Positions 1 through 8,220 of a stretch of DNA of 64,000 bases are shown here, piece after piece (the first letter of the stretch is position 1; every line of letters starts with the position of its first letter). Below the pieces are notes generated by a model that saw only the letters and a program-made list of their open reading frames with translations, was not told the DNA's origin and ran no database searches. The translations under genes and the position numbers were made by a program. Origin of the DNA: Pseudoduganella albidiflava (GTDB lineage Bacteria > Pseudomonadota > Gammaproteobacteria > Burkholderiales > Burkholderiaceae_D); assembly GCF_004322755.1 (NCBI RefSeq), contig NZ_CP036401.1, positions 4,774,001-4,838,000 on the forward strand. The letters run 5' to 3'.

Positions 1-432
1 CAGCGTGAGGAGCGGTTCCTCGAACATGGGCCGCGGCCGCGCATACACGTTCTTCAGCAGCACGTTGATCAGCATGCCGCCGGGTGCCGCGATGACGACG
101 CACAGCAGCCAGTACTGTGCCTTCCTGCGCCAGAACCACAGTGCGAGCAGGCTCGACGCGATCGACATGCCGACGATGCCGTGAGAATGCGTGATGGCCA
201 GCATGATGGTGGTCAGCGGTTCGAACGCGTGGGTATTGAACCACTCGGCCAGGTGGACATCGAAGCGGGCGACATCGTCCTGCTCGCCGACGGCTTCGGC
301 AATTTCGCGGAACATCGCCACGGCGGAGACCAGCAGCGCCAGCCCTGCCGTCAGGTGCAGGCCGAATTCGCCGCCGGGCGTGAGACGCGCTGCGAGGAAG
401 CGCAGCAGCCTGGAGTACATGGTCTGGTTCAT
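1..432 (-). CDS. PAP2-family membrane phosphatase (partial, 3' end outside window)
   Basis: The first 144 codons of a reverse-strand gene are visible; its end lies beyond base 1. The protein is hydrophobic, with segments around residues 24-40, 76-95 and 105-125. It ends in the first signature of the type 2 phosphatidic acid phosphatase family: a Lys followed after six residues by Arg-Pro (KNVYARPRP, about residues 128-136). The second and third PAP2 motifs would lie outside the window. Family members dephosphorylate lipid phosphates such as undecaprenyl pyrophosphate at the membrane. The start is the ATG at 430-432 (MNQTMYS). Two SOS-type boxes lie 36-70 bases upstream, which could place the gene under LexA control. 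Confidence 0.8.
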   Translation of the reverse strand, partial: MNQTMYSRLLRFLAARLTPGGEFGLHLTAGLALLVSAVAMFREIAEAVGEQDDVARFDVHLAEWFNTHAFEPLTTIMLAITHSHGIVGMSIASSLLALWFWRRKAQYWLLCVVIAAPGGMLINVLLKNVYARPRPMFEEPLLTL

Positions 433-467
433 CGTTTTCGCACTTTTGCAACGGGTGAACAAAAAAC

Positions 468-483
468 CTGTTTTTTCATACAG
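468..483. promoter_or_regulatory. Candidate LexA (SOS) box 1
   Basis: CTGTTTTTTCATACAG is a perfect CTGT-N8-ACAG palindrome, the form bound by LexA in gamma- and betaproteobacteria. It lies 36 bases upstream of the PAP2 start, in an A/T-rich patch of otherwise GC-rich DNA. A second perfect box follows at an 18-base offset, which makes chance less likely. Confidence 0.65.
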
Positions 484-485
484 TC

Positions 486-501
486 CTGTGTTTTTGTACA
501 G
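486..501. promoter_or_regulatory. Candidate LexA (SOS) box 2
   Basis: CTGTGTTTTTGTACAG is a second perfect CTGT-N8-ACAG site, two bases after the first. Tandem LexA boxes are known from tightly repressed SOS promoters such as those of colicin genes. The controlled gene is either the leftward PAP2 gene or a rightward transcript running toward the small gene at 756. Confidence 0.65.
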
Positions 502-755
502 TAGTTATGTTAAGCTTCTATCCAGTAGGCAGCACTCGGTAAGCGCCTCCAGGACCGGTCCGGCAGATCCTTGCAGACCTCGCCCAGGGATGCTTTCCGC
601 GTGCTCCAGGCACCGCCAGCGTACGGTGGCCAGGCGTCCATGTAGCTTCCCTGCAGCGGCTTAACAGCAGCTTAGAAGCTCTACGTGGCATCCCCTGGCG
701 TGCGGCTGGCACTGCGAACTTCTTGTTTGATCCTTTTTCGATAAGGAACACTGTC

Positions 756-1001
756 ATGGCAACCATCGACTACGACCCTCGCCGTCTCCCTTCGCGTTTC
801 GAATCGCGTTTCGGCCTCGAGTACGCTCCAACGTCTTTCCTGGTGCGCTTCGGCAAGCGCGAGATGCTGGTCTGCCGCGACTTCCGCAAGCGCTTCTACG
901 CGGTCAACCCGATCATCGAATGCGATACCGGCGTGCAGCCGGGCCATATCGAGATCCTGTTGTTCGGCCGCTGGCTGTTGATCTTGTCCAAAGCACAGTA
1001 A
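756..1001 (+). CDS. Small hypothetical protein, 81 aa
   Basis: I do not recognise this protein. It starts MATIDYDPRR, is rich in Arg and Phe, and ends in a hydrophobic stretch (ILLFGRWLLIL, about residues 68-78). The ATG at 756 is chosen over the in-frame one at 723 because AAGGAA precedes it by about 8 bases. A roughly 250-base untranslated leader separates it from the tandem SOS boxes, so it could be an SOS-driven small protein. No domain is visible and the call rests on codon pattern and ribosome site only. Confidence 0.5.
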   Translation: MATIDYDPRRLPSRFESRFGLEYAPTSFLVRFGKREMLVCRDFRKRFYAVNPIIECDTGVQPGHIEILLFGRWLLILSKAQ

Positions 1002-1485
1002 TCGATCTGTGCAGTGTCGCACAGTGGCCACGACTGTGCGGCGACAACCGCTCACGGCGGACGTGGCCAGCGCACTGGGGCACGCGGCGGCACCTCTTCA
1101 CCCGCCGCGTTCCATGTGCCGCAGCGCAGCCGGCAGCCGTGCCGGTGGCCACGTCCCGGCGTGACTTGACAGTGGCTGTGAGAAAAAGTGGGACGCCGGA
1201 GGAGCTGGGCAGCGGATGCCGGGTGGAAGGCAATGCGGGCTGAAGGCAGTGCGGACTCGAAGGCAATGCGGACTTGAAGGCAGTGCGGGCTGATGGCAAT
1301 GCAGCCATGAAGGCGATGCAGGCTGGACAAGCGGTATTGGCTGGGAAAGCGGCGCGGGCTGGCTGGACAGGCGGTGCAGGCTGAAACACGGCCTTGACTA
1401 GCGGCGGATGCAGCCGGGCACCGCTCCTGGAAGTCCTGCCCGGACATCGTGCCTGGCGTGATGGCCGGGTTGCCATCACCGTGCA
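1002..1485. repeat. Gene-free gap with degenerate 16-17 bp tandem repeats
   Basis: No convincing gene is present. From about 1226 to 1382 the sequence is a degenerate tandem array whose unit resembles GAAGGCAATGCGGGCT. About six clear copies are 15-17 bases long, followed by decaying copies. The unit length is not fixed, so a coding repeat is unlikely. No promoter or terminator is evident. Confidence 0.6.
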
Positions 1486-2178
1486 TCAGGCCTTGGCCAC
1501 TACGCCGATATCCCGGTACGGCCCCGCTTGCGGCGGCGCACCTGCATCGACACCTGCATCGGTCCCATCCTTATCGGCTCCATCCCTATCGGCGCCATCC
1601 CTATCGGCGCCATCCCTATCGGCGCCATCCCTGTTGGCTCCTTCCCTATCGGCGCCAATCGCACCGGGTCCGTGTTCCGCCTCATGCATTTCGCGCAGCA
1701 GCGCGAGTGCGCGCGTATCGTGCATGACCAGCGCACGCTGCAGCGTCGTGGCGGTGAGGCAGGATTCGTCGACGATGGCGAGGAAGGTTTCCTGCGTGCG
1801 GTCCAGGACCCTGGAGTGGAAGCCGATGCTGTCGAACATGCCGCCCATGTCCACGCACAGATCGCGCAGCAGCAGCAGGGTTCGCTTGGTCGACTCGATA
1901 TCGTTGCGCATGCCGCCATCCATGTCGAGCAGTTCGGTCCGCGCGGTTTCATGCCGGGACAGATCGGTGATCGTTTCAAGCCAGCGCCCGATGCGCTGGG
2001 AAACGCGGGTGATGCGCACCGTCTTGCCGCGCATCATGATGCAATATTGCAGGCACAGCAGCCATACGGGCAAGCGCGCCAGCAGCACCGGCAGCCCGGC
2101 CTTGCGTAACCACGCCTCGGCGCGCCTGAAGCGGCGCAGCATGCCACCAATGCTGGCTAACAGCGGATCCTGATGCAT
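1486..2178 (-). CDS. Hypothetical protein with GADRD pentapeptide repeats
   Basis: This 230-aa protein is not recognised. Residues 1-155 are mixed, with a hydrophobic patch near residues 32-48 (LPVLLARLPVWLLCLQY) and probable helices. The C-terminal part is a run of Gly-Ala-Asp-Arg-Asp pentapeptides encoded by 15-bp repeats at about 1566-1658, and the protein ends in AGPYRDIGVVAKA. The start at 2178 follows AAGGGGA at a suitable distance; an in-frame ATG ten codons upstream lacks a site. The repeat tract is acidic, likely disordered and prone to length change. Function unknown. Confidence 0.65.
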   Translation of the reverse strand: MHQDPLLASIGGMLRRFRRAEAWLRKAGLPVLLARLPVWLLCLQYCIMMRGKTVRITRVSQRIGRWLETITDLSRHETARTELLDMDGGMRNDIESTKRTLLLLRDLCVDMGGMFDSIGFHSRVLDRTQETFLAIVDESCLTATTLQRALVMHDTRALALLREMHEAEHGPGAIGADREGANRDGADRDGADRDGADRDGADKDGTDAGVDAGAPPQAGPYRDIGVVAKA

Positions 2179-2292
2179 GGAAAGTCCCCTTTTTCTTAGG
2201 CAACACACGTTGCGTTGCGCAATACTCCGCAGTATAGGCAGGGGACCCGGGGGAATGCTCAGCAGGAGATTTGATACAGCTTAAAAGTCGCG

Positions 2293-2368
2293 GCGAAAAA
2301 TGTGCGCAATGTGTTTTTCGCAATGCGCGTGCGGGCAATCGGCCGGCGTTTCAGCCAGCCGATTGCCC
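2293..2368. terminator. Paired inverted repeats, possible terminator
   Basis: Two inverted repeats sit in the gap between two reverse-strand genes. GCGAAAAA at 2293-2300 pairs with TTTTTCGC at 2314-2321. GGGCAATCGGC at 2333-2343 pairs perfectly with GCCGATTGCCC at 2358-2368. Neither has a classical T-run directly after a GC stem, so termination is only a suggestion for the gene ending at 2400. Confidence 0.4.
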
Positions 2369-2399
2369 ACGCATTGGAATTTCAACGATCGGCCAATGA

Positions 2400-3167
2400 T
2401 CAGGTCTTGTCTCTGTCCTTGCCCAGCGTACCGGCCACCGCATCGGACAGCTTCTCGCCGTGCGGTCCTTTCGCCGTCTCGTCCATGCTGCCGACCTTGC
2501 GCGCCTGGTCGGATTGCTGGTCGAAGCTGACTTCCTCGCCCACCTCGAACCGCCCGTCAGCCTCGCCGCCGGCAGGCAGCAAGCCTTCGGAACGCGCTCC
2601 GCCTTGCTCCGTTGCGCGCTGGGTATTGCCGGGCGACCCCGACTGGCTGCCTCCGGACGCGCTGTCCGAACGGCCCCCCGCGCTACTACCCTGGCCGCCC
2701 TGCTGCGGGTTGCCTTGCTGCTGATTGCCCTGCTGCGGGTTGCCTTGCTGCTGATTGCCCTGCTGCTGATTGCCCTGCTGCGGATTGCCCTGCTGCTGAT
2801 TGCCCTGCTGCTGATTGCCCTGCTGCGGGTTGCCTTGCTGCTGATTCCCCTGCTGCTGGCCACCCAGCTGCTGGCTGCCCTGTTGCAGGTTGCCCATGTG
2901 CTGGTCGACGGCGCGGCTGTCCTGGTCGCGCGTGGTGGCTGCCTGGCCGCGCGGTGCCGGGTCGGCGCCCATCGTCGGGCCGCCCACCGAGTCATCGAGA
3001 CCGCTGCCCATCGATTTGCCGGCGCCCGCTGGCGGCGGCAGGTTGTAGTCGGCGCCGTGCGGTACCGCGTCGCCGACGATTTTCTTCACGTCCTCGGGCG
3101 GCACCGTGTCCGGCAGGTGCGTATGGATCGGCGGCTGCTGGAGCCGTTCCTTGTCGTCGTTTTGCAT
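2400..3167 (-). CDS. Low-complexity QQGN-repeat protein
   Basis: This is a 255-aa hydrophilic protein of unknown function. The N-terminus (residues 1-50) resembles small cytoplasmic hypothetical proteins (PPIHTHLPDTVPPEDVKKIV). About residues 95-155 are repeats of the type QQGN(Q/P)QQGN, encoded by 15-bp units at roughly 2700-2870. The tail contains a segment (EVGEEVSFDQQSDQARKVGS) followed by an acidic/Gly region. No signal peptide or membrane segment is visible. The start at 3167 follows GGAGGCATC. Gln/Asn-rich repeats suggest a disordered linker or scaffold, but nothing in the neighbourhood shows its role. Confidence 0.7.
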   Translation of the reverse strand: MQNDDKERLQQPPIHTHLPDTVPPEDVKKIVGDAVPHGADYNLPPPAGAGKSMGSGLDDSVGGPTMGADPAPRGQAATTRDQDSRAVDQHMGNLQQGSQQLGGQQQGNQQQGNPQQGNQQQGNQQQGNPQQGNQQQGNQQQGNPQQGNQQQGNPQQGGQGSSAGGRSDSASGGSQSGSPGNTQRATEQGGARSEGLLPAGGEADGRFEVGEEVSFDQQSDQARKVGSMDETAKGPHGEKLSDAVAGTLGKDRDKT

Positions 3168-3284
3168 GATGCCTCCTGTGTTATCCGAATATTCATCTTA
3201 GCCCAACGCGTTTTTTCGCCGCACAGCATTGCCGCGCTCCAAAATGTGTGGGCGGCGCGCCGCGTTCGGCGGTACAGTCGGCTC

Positions 3285-4682
3285 ATGAGTTTGATTTCCG
3301 CGCTGCCGGCCGCGCCAGGGGTCATTCACCCTGTCACCGATTGGCCCTACCTCGAAATGCTGACGCGCTTCGCGCTGGCGCTGGCGCTCGGCCTGCTGAT
3401 CGGCCTGGAACGCGAACGCCGCAAGAAGGAAGCGGGCTTGCGCACCTTCGGCTTTATTGCCGTACTGGGCGCGGTAGGCGCATCGCTCGGCGATATGTAC
3501 GCCTACATCGTGCTGTGCCTGACCGGTCTGCTGACGATCTTCCTGAACCTGCAGGACATGCGCACCCACGAAGGCACCGAGCTGACGACTTCCGCCGCCA
3601 TGCTGGTGACCTGCATCGCCGGCATCATGTGCGGCAAGGGCCACACGCTGACGCCCGCGGCCATCATGGTGTCGTCCACCGCGCTGCTGGCGTGGAAGGA
3701 TATCCTGCAAGGCTTCTCGATCGGGCTCACCGAGCGCGAACTGCGCTCGGCGCTGCTGCTGGCGATCCTGGCGATCGTCATCTATCCGGCGCTGCCGACC
3801 GGCAGCATCGGGCCCATGGGCCTGATCCAGCCGCGCGCCGCCTGGGCGACCGTGATCCTGATCGCCGGCATCGGATTCGTCAACTACGTGCTGTGGAAGG
3901 CCTTCGGCGCGCGCGGCGTGGCGATCGCCGGCTTCCTCGGCGGCCTGGTGAACAGCAGCGTGACCGTCAACGAACTGGCCTCGCGCGTCAGCGGCGGCGC
4001 GGTGGGCGCGGTGGCGGCGGCGGCCTACCGTGGCATCTTGCTGGCAACCGTGGCGATGGTGATGCGCAATGCCGTGATTCTTGCCCTGCTGGCCCCGGCC
4101 GTGGCCGTGGCGGGGATCGGTGCCTTCGCGGGCATGCTGGCGGCCACGGCCTTTTTCGTGTTCGTGCGGCGCCACCCGGCGACGCCGGACGTCCAGCTGC
4201 CCGCCGACGGGCAGGAAAACCAGATCGTGCTGCCGTTTTCGCTGTGGAGCGCACTGAAGTACGGCCTGGTTTTCCTGCTGCTGCACATCGTCGGCGTGCT
4301 GACGCAAAAATACTTCGGCAACGTGGGCTTCTATGTCGTCAGTGCGCTGGGCGGCACCGTGTCGAGTGCCAGCGCGGTGGCGGCGGCGGCGAGCCTGGCG
4401 GCCGAAGGCAAGCTTGAGCTGGACGTGGCCGCCACCGGCGCCATTCTCGCTTCGCTGGCGAGCGTGGCGATCAACCTGCCTTTTGTGCTGCGGGTACCGA
4501 ACCGCCGCTTCGTGATGTCGATCGCGCTGGCGATGGGCGTCATCGCCGCGGTCGGGCTGTGCGGCCTGCTGCTGGGCGAGCCGCTGGCGCGCTTCGTGAC
4601 CGATCACCTGCCGGAACTGACGCAGCTGCGCTCCGGACCATTGGGCCCCGCACCCAGCACCGCCGGCCTGCTGCATCCCTGA
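3285..4682 (+). CDS. MgtC/SapB-type DUF4010 membrane protein
   Basis: This 465-aa polytopic inner-membrane protein has about 12 hydrophobic segments. The N-terminal 130 residues match the MgtC/SapB layout (FALALALGLLIGLERERR, then GLRTFGFIAVLGAVGASLG). The rest matches DUF4010, with the Gly/Ser-rich FLGGLVNSSVTVNELA and VSALGGTVSSASAVAAAAS motifs repeated in the two halves. Transport or magnesium-related roles are assumed for the family but not proven. The reading frame stays open far upstream; the ATG at 3285 is chosen because the hydrophobic family start follows it directly. It stands alone, divergent from the QQGN protein. Confidence 0.85.
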   Translation: MSLISALPAAPGVIHPVTDWPYLEMLTRFALALALGLLIGLERERRKKEAGLRTFGFIAVLGAVGASLGDMYAYIVLCLTGLLTIFLNLQDMRTHEGTELTTSAAMLVTCIAGIMCGKGHTLTPAAIMVSSTALLAWKDILQGFSIGLTERELRSALLLAILAIVIYPALPTGSIGPMGLIQPRAAWATVILIAGIGFVNYVLWKAFGARGVAIAGFLGGLVNSSVTVNELASRVSGGAVGAVAAAAYRGILLATVAMVMRNAVILALLAPAVAVAGIGAFAGMLAATAFFVFVRRHPATPDVQLPADGQENQIVLPFSLWSALKYGLVFLLLHIVGVLTQKYFGNVGFYVVSALGGTVSSASAVAAAASLAAEGKLELDVAATGAILASLASVAINLPFVLRVPNRRFVMSIALAMGVIAAVGLCGLLLGEPLARFVTDHLPELTQLRSGPLGPAPSTAGLLHP

Positions 4683-4780
4683 CCGGGGCATTGAGCTTCC
4701 ACAAATCGCTGCTACTGCCGGGACCATCGCACCGCACTTGCTCGTAGACTGGAAGCCTTGCGATATTTCGGGAGGCCGCC

Positions 4781-5323
4781 ATGTCGAGAACATTCCTCTG
4801 TGTTGTCCTGGCGGCCTGCGCCATTCCCGGCCAGGCCGAAACCTGGCATTTCGAGTACCAGGGCTTCCATGACTTGATGGCCGGGAAGTTCCTGCCCGAC
4901 CGCAAGATGACGGGCAGCTTCGATGGCTGGGACGCCGATGCCGACGGTGTGCTGGTCCGCTCGGAAATCACCTCGCTCATCGTCGACGGCTTCGATTTCG
5001 TTGCGTGCGAAAGCCAGAGCAACGAGTTCTGGCATTGTGGCGCGGAAGCCTTCGCTTACCGGGACGGCGCATTGTCCTTCACCGCCGGCCAGTACAGCAG
5101 CGATCCGGAAGGCTGGATCCGTGACGGCCATTTCTACTTTTCCGGCGAGCGCGAATACCGCTATTCGTTCCGGCCCGAACATTCCGAGGAGTGGGAATAC
5201 CACTGGACAGCGCAAACGACATTTGCCATTTCGCCCGCGCCCGAACCAGGCACATGGGCGCTGCTGCTGGCAGGCTTGCCGCTGGCCGTGCTGGCGGCGC
5301 GGCGCCAGCGAAAACAGCGGTAA
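4781..5323 (+). CDS. PEP-CTERM sorting domain protein
   Basis: This 180-aa exported protein has a signal peptide at residues 1-19 (MSRTFLCVVLAACAIPGQA). The body contains three Cys and a central 'WDADADG' acidic stretch. The C-terminus carries the PEP-CTERM signal: PEPGTWALLLAGLPLAVLAA followed by basic RRQRKQR. Such tails are cut by exosortase and tie proteins to the outer surface or exopolysaccharide. The ATG at 4781 follows GGGAGGCCGCC. The body fold is not recognised; exosortase genes are not in the window. Confidence 0.85.
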   Translation: MSRTFLCVVLAACAIPGQAETWHFEYQGFHDLMAGKFLPDRKMTGSFDGWDADADGVLVRSEITSLIVDGFDFVACESQSNEFWHCGAEAFAYRDGALSFTAGQYSSDPEGWIRDGHFYFSGEREYRYSFRPEHSEEWEYHWTAQTTFAISPAPEPGTWALLLAGLPLAVLAARRQRKQR

Positions 5324-5374
5324 CGTCCTGGCCGCCGGCGCCGGACGAGTGTAAGCTGGCAACCGGAGGTAACC

Positions 5375-5566
5375 ATGCAAAACGAACGCCGCACCCAGCC
5401 GAACGAACCGGTGGCCGAAGCCGTCGATGCCACCGTGGACCTGATGCCGAACATCAGCCGCTACCAGGCCGCCCTGGTGATGGCGCGCGATGGCGTGCCG
5501 ACACCGGTGATCCGGCGCGTGCTGGACGAACCCGCGCAGCGGCGCGGTACCAGGCGGGGCGCATAA
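5375..5566 (+). CDS. Small hypothetical protein, 63 aa
   Basis: This short soluble protein begins MQNERRTQPN and ends in a basic Arg/Gly tail. A strong GGAGGT lies five bases before the ATG, the best evidence that it is translated. The central part (LMPNISRYQAALVMARDGVP) could form two helices. It lies 51 bases after the PEP-CTERM gene and may share its transcript. No family recognised. Confidence 0.6.
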   Translation: MQNERRTQPNEPVAEAVDATVDLMPNISRYQAALVMARDGVPTPVIRRVLDEPAQRRGTRRGA

Positions 5567-5635
5567 CTCGCTCTGCCCGCCTCACAGCGCTGCCACCGAT
5601 GACGGGTGCATCGGTCGCGGCCTTCGGTTGCTTGC

Positions 5636-5775
5636 CCTTCAGCAGCTGGCCTTGATCGGCTGTCCTTGATCGGCTGTCCTTGATCGACTGTCCTTCAGCA
5701 TCTGCACTTCAGCAGTGCCCCTTCAACAACTGCCCTTCAGCAGCTGCCCTTCATCGGCCGCTCTTGAACGCGCTC
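5636..5775. repeat. Ten-unit 14-bp tandem repeat array
   Basis: Ten head-to-tail units of exactly 14 bases run from 5636 to 5775, resembling CCTTGATCGGCTGT on the left and CCTTCAGCAGCTGC on the right. Three central units (5650-5691) are nearly identical. The array stops two bases before the stop codon of the reverse-strand racemase gene. Period 14 is not a multiple of three, so it is not a coding repeat. Confidence 0.8.
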
Positions 5776-5776
5776 T

Positions 5777-6475
5777 TCAGTCCCCGTCCCGCAGGGCCCG
5801 CTCCGCGGCCGCGACGCCGTGCAGCGCGGTGGTATCGAACAGCGGCACGGCCGCATCGTCTCCGTTGACGAGCAGGGAAATCTCGGTACAGCCCAGGATG
5901 ATCGCCTGCGCGCCGCGCGCCGCCAGGCCCGTCATCACGCGGCGGTAGAGTTCGCGCGAAGCCGGTTCGATGCGCCCCTGGCAGAGTTCTTCGTAGATGA
6001 TGCGATGCACCAGCTCGCGCTCATCGGCTGGCGGCACCAGTACCTCCAGGCCGCGCCGGACCAGCCGCTGCCGATAGAACGGTTGCTCCATCGTGAAGCG
6101 CGTACCCAGCAGGCCAACCGTTCCCGCACCGGCGCGCACCACGGCATCGGCTGTCGGATCGGCGATATGCAGCAACGGAATGCCGACCGCGGCGGTGATG
6201 GCATCGCTGACCGTATGCATGGTGTTCGTGCACAGCACGATGAAGTCCGCGCCGGCGCGCTCGAGCGCCGTGGCCGCGTCCGCCAGCGCGGCGCCCGCGG
6301 CAGCCCATTCGCCGGCATGCTGCAATGCCGCGATCTCGTGGAAGTCCACGCTGTACAGCACGATCCTTGCCGAATGCAGGCCGCCGAGGCGCCGCTGTAT
6401 CGCCTGGTTGATTTCACGGTAGTACGGCACCGTCGATTGCCAGCTCATGCCGCCTATCAGGCCGATGGTTTTCAT
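5777..6475 (-). CDS. Aspartate/glutamate racemase family protein
   Basis: This 232-aa cytoplasmic enzyme has the two-lobed Asp/Glu racemase fold. It opens with KTIGLIGGMSWQST, the start typical of the YgeA-like amino-acid racemases. The two catalytic Cys are present as C82 in VLCTNTMH and C196 in LGCTEI. It should interconvert L and D forms of an acidic or other amino acid without cofactor. The start at 6475 follows CAGGAGC. The gene is alone in its orientation, with a perfect inverted repeat about 50 bases upstream. Exact substrate cannot be told. Confidence 0.85.
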   Translation of the reverse strand: MKTIGLIGGMSWQSTVPYYREINQAIQRRLGGLHSARIVLYSVDFHEIAALQHAGEWAAAGAALADAATALERAGADFIVLCTNTMHTVSDAITAAVGIPLLHIADPTADAVVRAGAGTVGLLGTRFTMEQPFYRQRLVRRGLEVLVPPADERELVHRIIYEELCQGRIEPASRELYRRVMTGLAARGAQAIILGCTEISLLVNGDDAAVPLFDTTALHGVAAAERALRDGD

Positions 6476-6524
6476 GTGGGCTCCTGGTTGAAGCGCCATC
6501 GTAGGGCAATCGCGCGCGCCCGGG

Positions 6525-6552
6525 CAGTACAGCGGCATGCCTTACTGTACTG
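6525..6552. promoter_or_regulatory. Inverted repeat upstream of racemase gene
   Basis: CAGTACAG at 6525-6532 is perfectly repeated in inverted orientation as CTGTACTG at 6545-6552, with a 12-base spacer. It lies 50-77 bases upstream of the racemase start, where an operator or promoter would sit. The regulator is unknown. Confidence 0.35.
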
Positions 6553-6654
6553 GACCATCCGCCGGTACATGCCGCGCGGACGTTCGCAAAGACCTTGCCG
6601 CTACAGCGGGCCTGTGCCGCGCCGTCCATCGACCGTGCTCACGGTCTCGGCCAG

Positions 6655-6683
6655 CAAAAAAAAGGGGGCCGAAGCCCCCTTTC
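6655..6683 (-). terminator. Rho-independent terminator of the DUF4214 gene
   Basis: Reading leftward, a stem of AAAGGGGGC with a four-base TTCG loop and GCCCCCTTT is followed by an unbroken T-run (complement of the A-run at 6656-6663). It lies 20 bases past the stop of the gene ending at 6702 and is a textbook terminator. Confidence 0.9.
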
Positions 6684-6701
6684 ATCTGCGCCGAGCGACC
6701 G

Positions 6702-7772
6702 TCAACTGATGATGTTGTCGACGATGGTGACAGAACCCACCACGCCTGGCTCGTTCAACTCTTCATGGTTGGCCGCCACTCTCGCAAACTCGGCCACCAC
6801 CCCGGCCCGCGAGGCCCCGCTCTCCAGCGCCGCCACCCAGAACGCCGCGCCTGACGTGTCCGCCGTTCGGCCCAGCGCGTTCTGGTACAGCTCGGCGATG
6901 AACTCGGTGTTGTCCAGATCCGGGTCGCCATACTCCGTGGAGTTAAGGAACCCTTGCGCGATCGCGTCGACCGTCTGATCCTGCTGTAGCGCGCCGAACC
7001 AGAAATCAAGCCCTTCCGCGTCCGCCGCTCGACCCAGCACCGCCTGGTACAGGTTCGCCACGGCCGCTTCCGCCTCGTTCGCCGCGAAGATCAGGGCATC
7101 GCCATCGTCGAGCATCACGTACTGCGCATTCGATATCTCGACCTCGACCCCGGTTGTCGCATTGGCGATTGTCACGGACCCGTCTCCCGCCGTGACAGTG
7201 AAGTCGGTATCCTTCCCGACCGCCTGCAGCATCGTGTCGGCACCGCCGAATACCGTGCTGCTGCCCTGCGCCGCGACCACCACCGTGTGTCCGTCGCCCG
7301 CCAATATCGTGTCGCCATCGCCGGCGATGACCTTGGTGGCCACGTCATCCAGGATCGTGATTTCATCCGCCTGCGCCGTTCCCACGATGACCCGCTCGAT
7401 CGTCTCGTCGCCTTCGGCCGCCTGCGGCCCCGCGCCAAGGATGATCTCGCCTTCGACTCGCGCACCCGCCGGGGCGACCGAATTGAAGGTTGCCTCCACG
7501 CCGCCGCCTCCCTGGAACACGATCACTTCCGTATCGCCGGTGACGGTGACCGTCGTTGGCGTGGTGCCAGTGAGCTCCACGAAGAGCAGCTCGGTTTCAT
7601 CGTCCGGATTGATCACGGCGTTATTGGCCGCGCTGAGGTTATCGATGGCAATTTCGGGATCTTCCGTCGTGCTGATCAGGGCAAGGATGCTCTCGATCGT
7701 CGATTCGCTGAACACTTCGGACGATGCTTCCGCCAACTCGGCAGATACGGTGGTTTGGTCTTCTACATACAT
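6702..7772 (-). CDS. DUF4214 repeat-containing secreted protein
   Basis: This 356-aa acidic protein has almost no Cys or Lys. Residues 1-60 are acidic and helical. Residues 60-235 are Gly/Asp/Val-rich beta-type sequence (GDGDTILAGDGHTVV) resembling RTX or bacterial beta-solenoids. Residues 235-345 are DUF4214, with two copies of the signature LYQAVLGRAADAEGLDFW and LYQNALGRTADTSGAAFW. Such proteins lack a signal peptide and are usually exported by type I secretion or act at the cell surface. The ATG at 7772 follows GAGGAGC. A second DUF4214 protein lies at 18150. Confidence 0.85.
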   Translation of the reverse strand: MYVEDQTTVSAELAEASSEVFSESTIESILALISTTEDPEIAIDNLSAANNAVINPDDETELLFVELTGTTPTTVTVTGDTEVIVFQGGGGVEATFNSVAPAGARVEGEIILGAGPQAAEGDETIERVIVGTAQADEITILDDVATKVIAGDGDTILAGDGHTVVVAAQGSSTVFGGADTMLQAVGKDTDFTVTAGDGSVTIANATTGVEVEISNAQYVMLDDGDALIFAANEAEAAVANLYQAVLGRAADAEGLDFWFGALQQDQTVDAIAQGFLNSTEYGDPDLDNTEFIAELYQNALGRTADTSGAAFWVAALESGASRAGVVAEFARVAANHEELNEPGVVGSVTIVDNIIS

Positions 7773-8220
7773 GGGATTCTTGCTCCTCAGGTTGATTCCC
7801 GGCGTTAGGAGACAGGTATCGCATAACGGCCCAGGCCGGGCGCATGGGCCGTTCAGCATGACTAGCTTCGCTTTGCTGCCTTGGCACGTGGCGGCAAAGT
7901 GTCTGGCATCGTTCGATAACGCACAGCGTGCCACGTTTTTTCCAAGCATGTCGGCACGATTGGTACGGAATCGGCATCGATGTTGTAAATAAGTTTACTG
8001 TAGTCGTCTAACTAAAGAAAACGCTGGAAAGTGCTCGACTTTTATGATTGGACGTGCGGAGCATTTCGCCAAATCAGGGCAATTTTGCAGGGATAGCAGC
8101 TAGCAAGATGCAATCAATCGCTACGTACCGCGTCCGTGGGAATCCGCGCTCCAGCCCGACAATCCCGCTTCGATCCGCGCGGCATGCTGTATCATCCCGC
8201 CCCTTACACGAAAGCTGCAT
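7773..8220. other. Intergenic gap, 448 bp
   Basis: This gap lies between the DUF4214 gene (leftward) and the RlmI-like gene (rightward). It is A/T-richer near 7980-8050 (TTGTAAATAAGTTTACTGTAG), which fits divergent promoters. I see no gene, RNA or clear operator. Confidence 0.5.

Noticed and set aside
507..542. Eleven-codon leader peptide just after the tandem SOS boxes
   Set aside because: ATG-TTA-AGC... has no ribosome site and no attenuator-like hairpins follow it.
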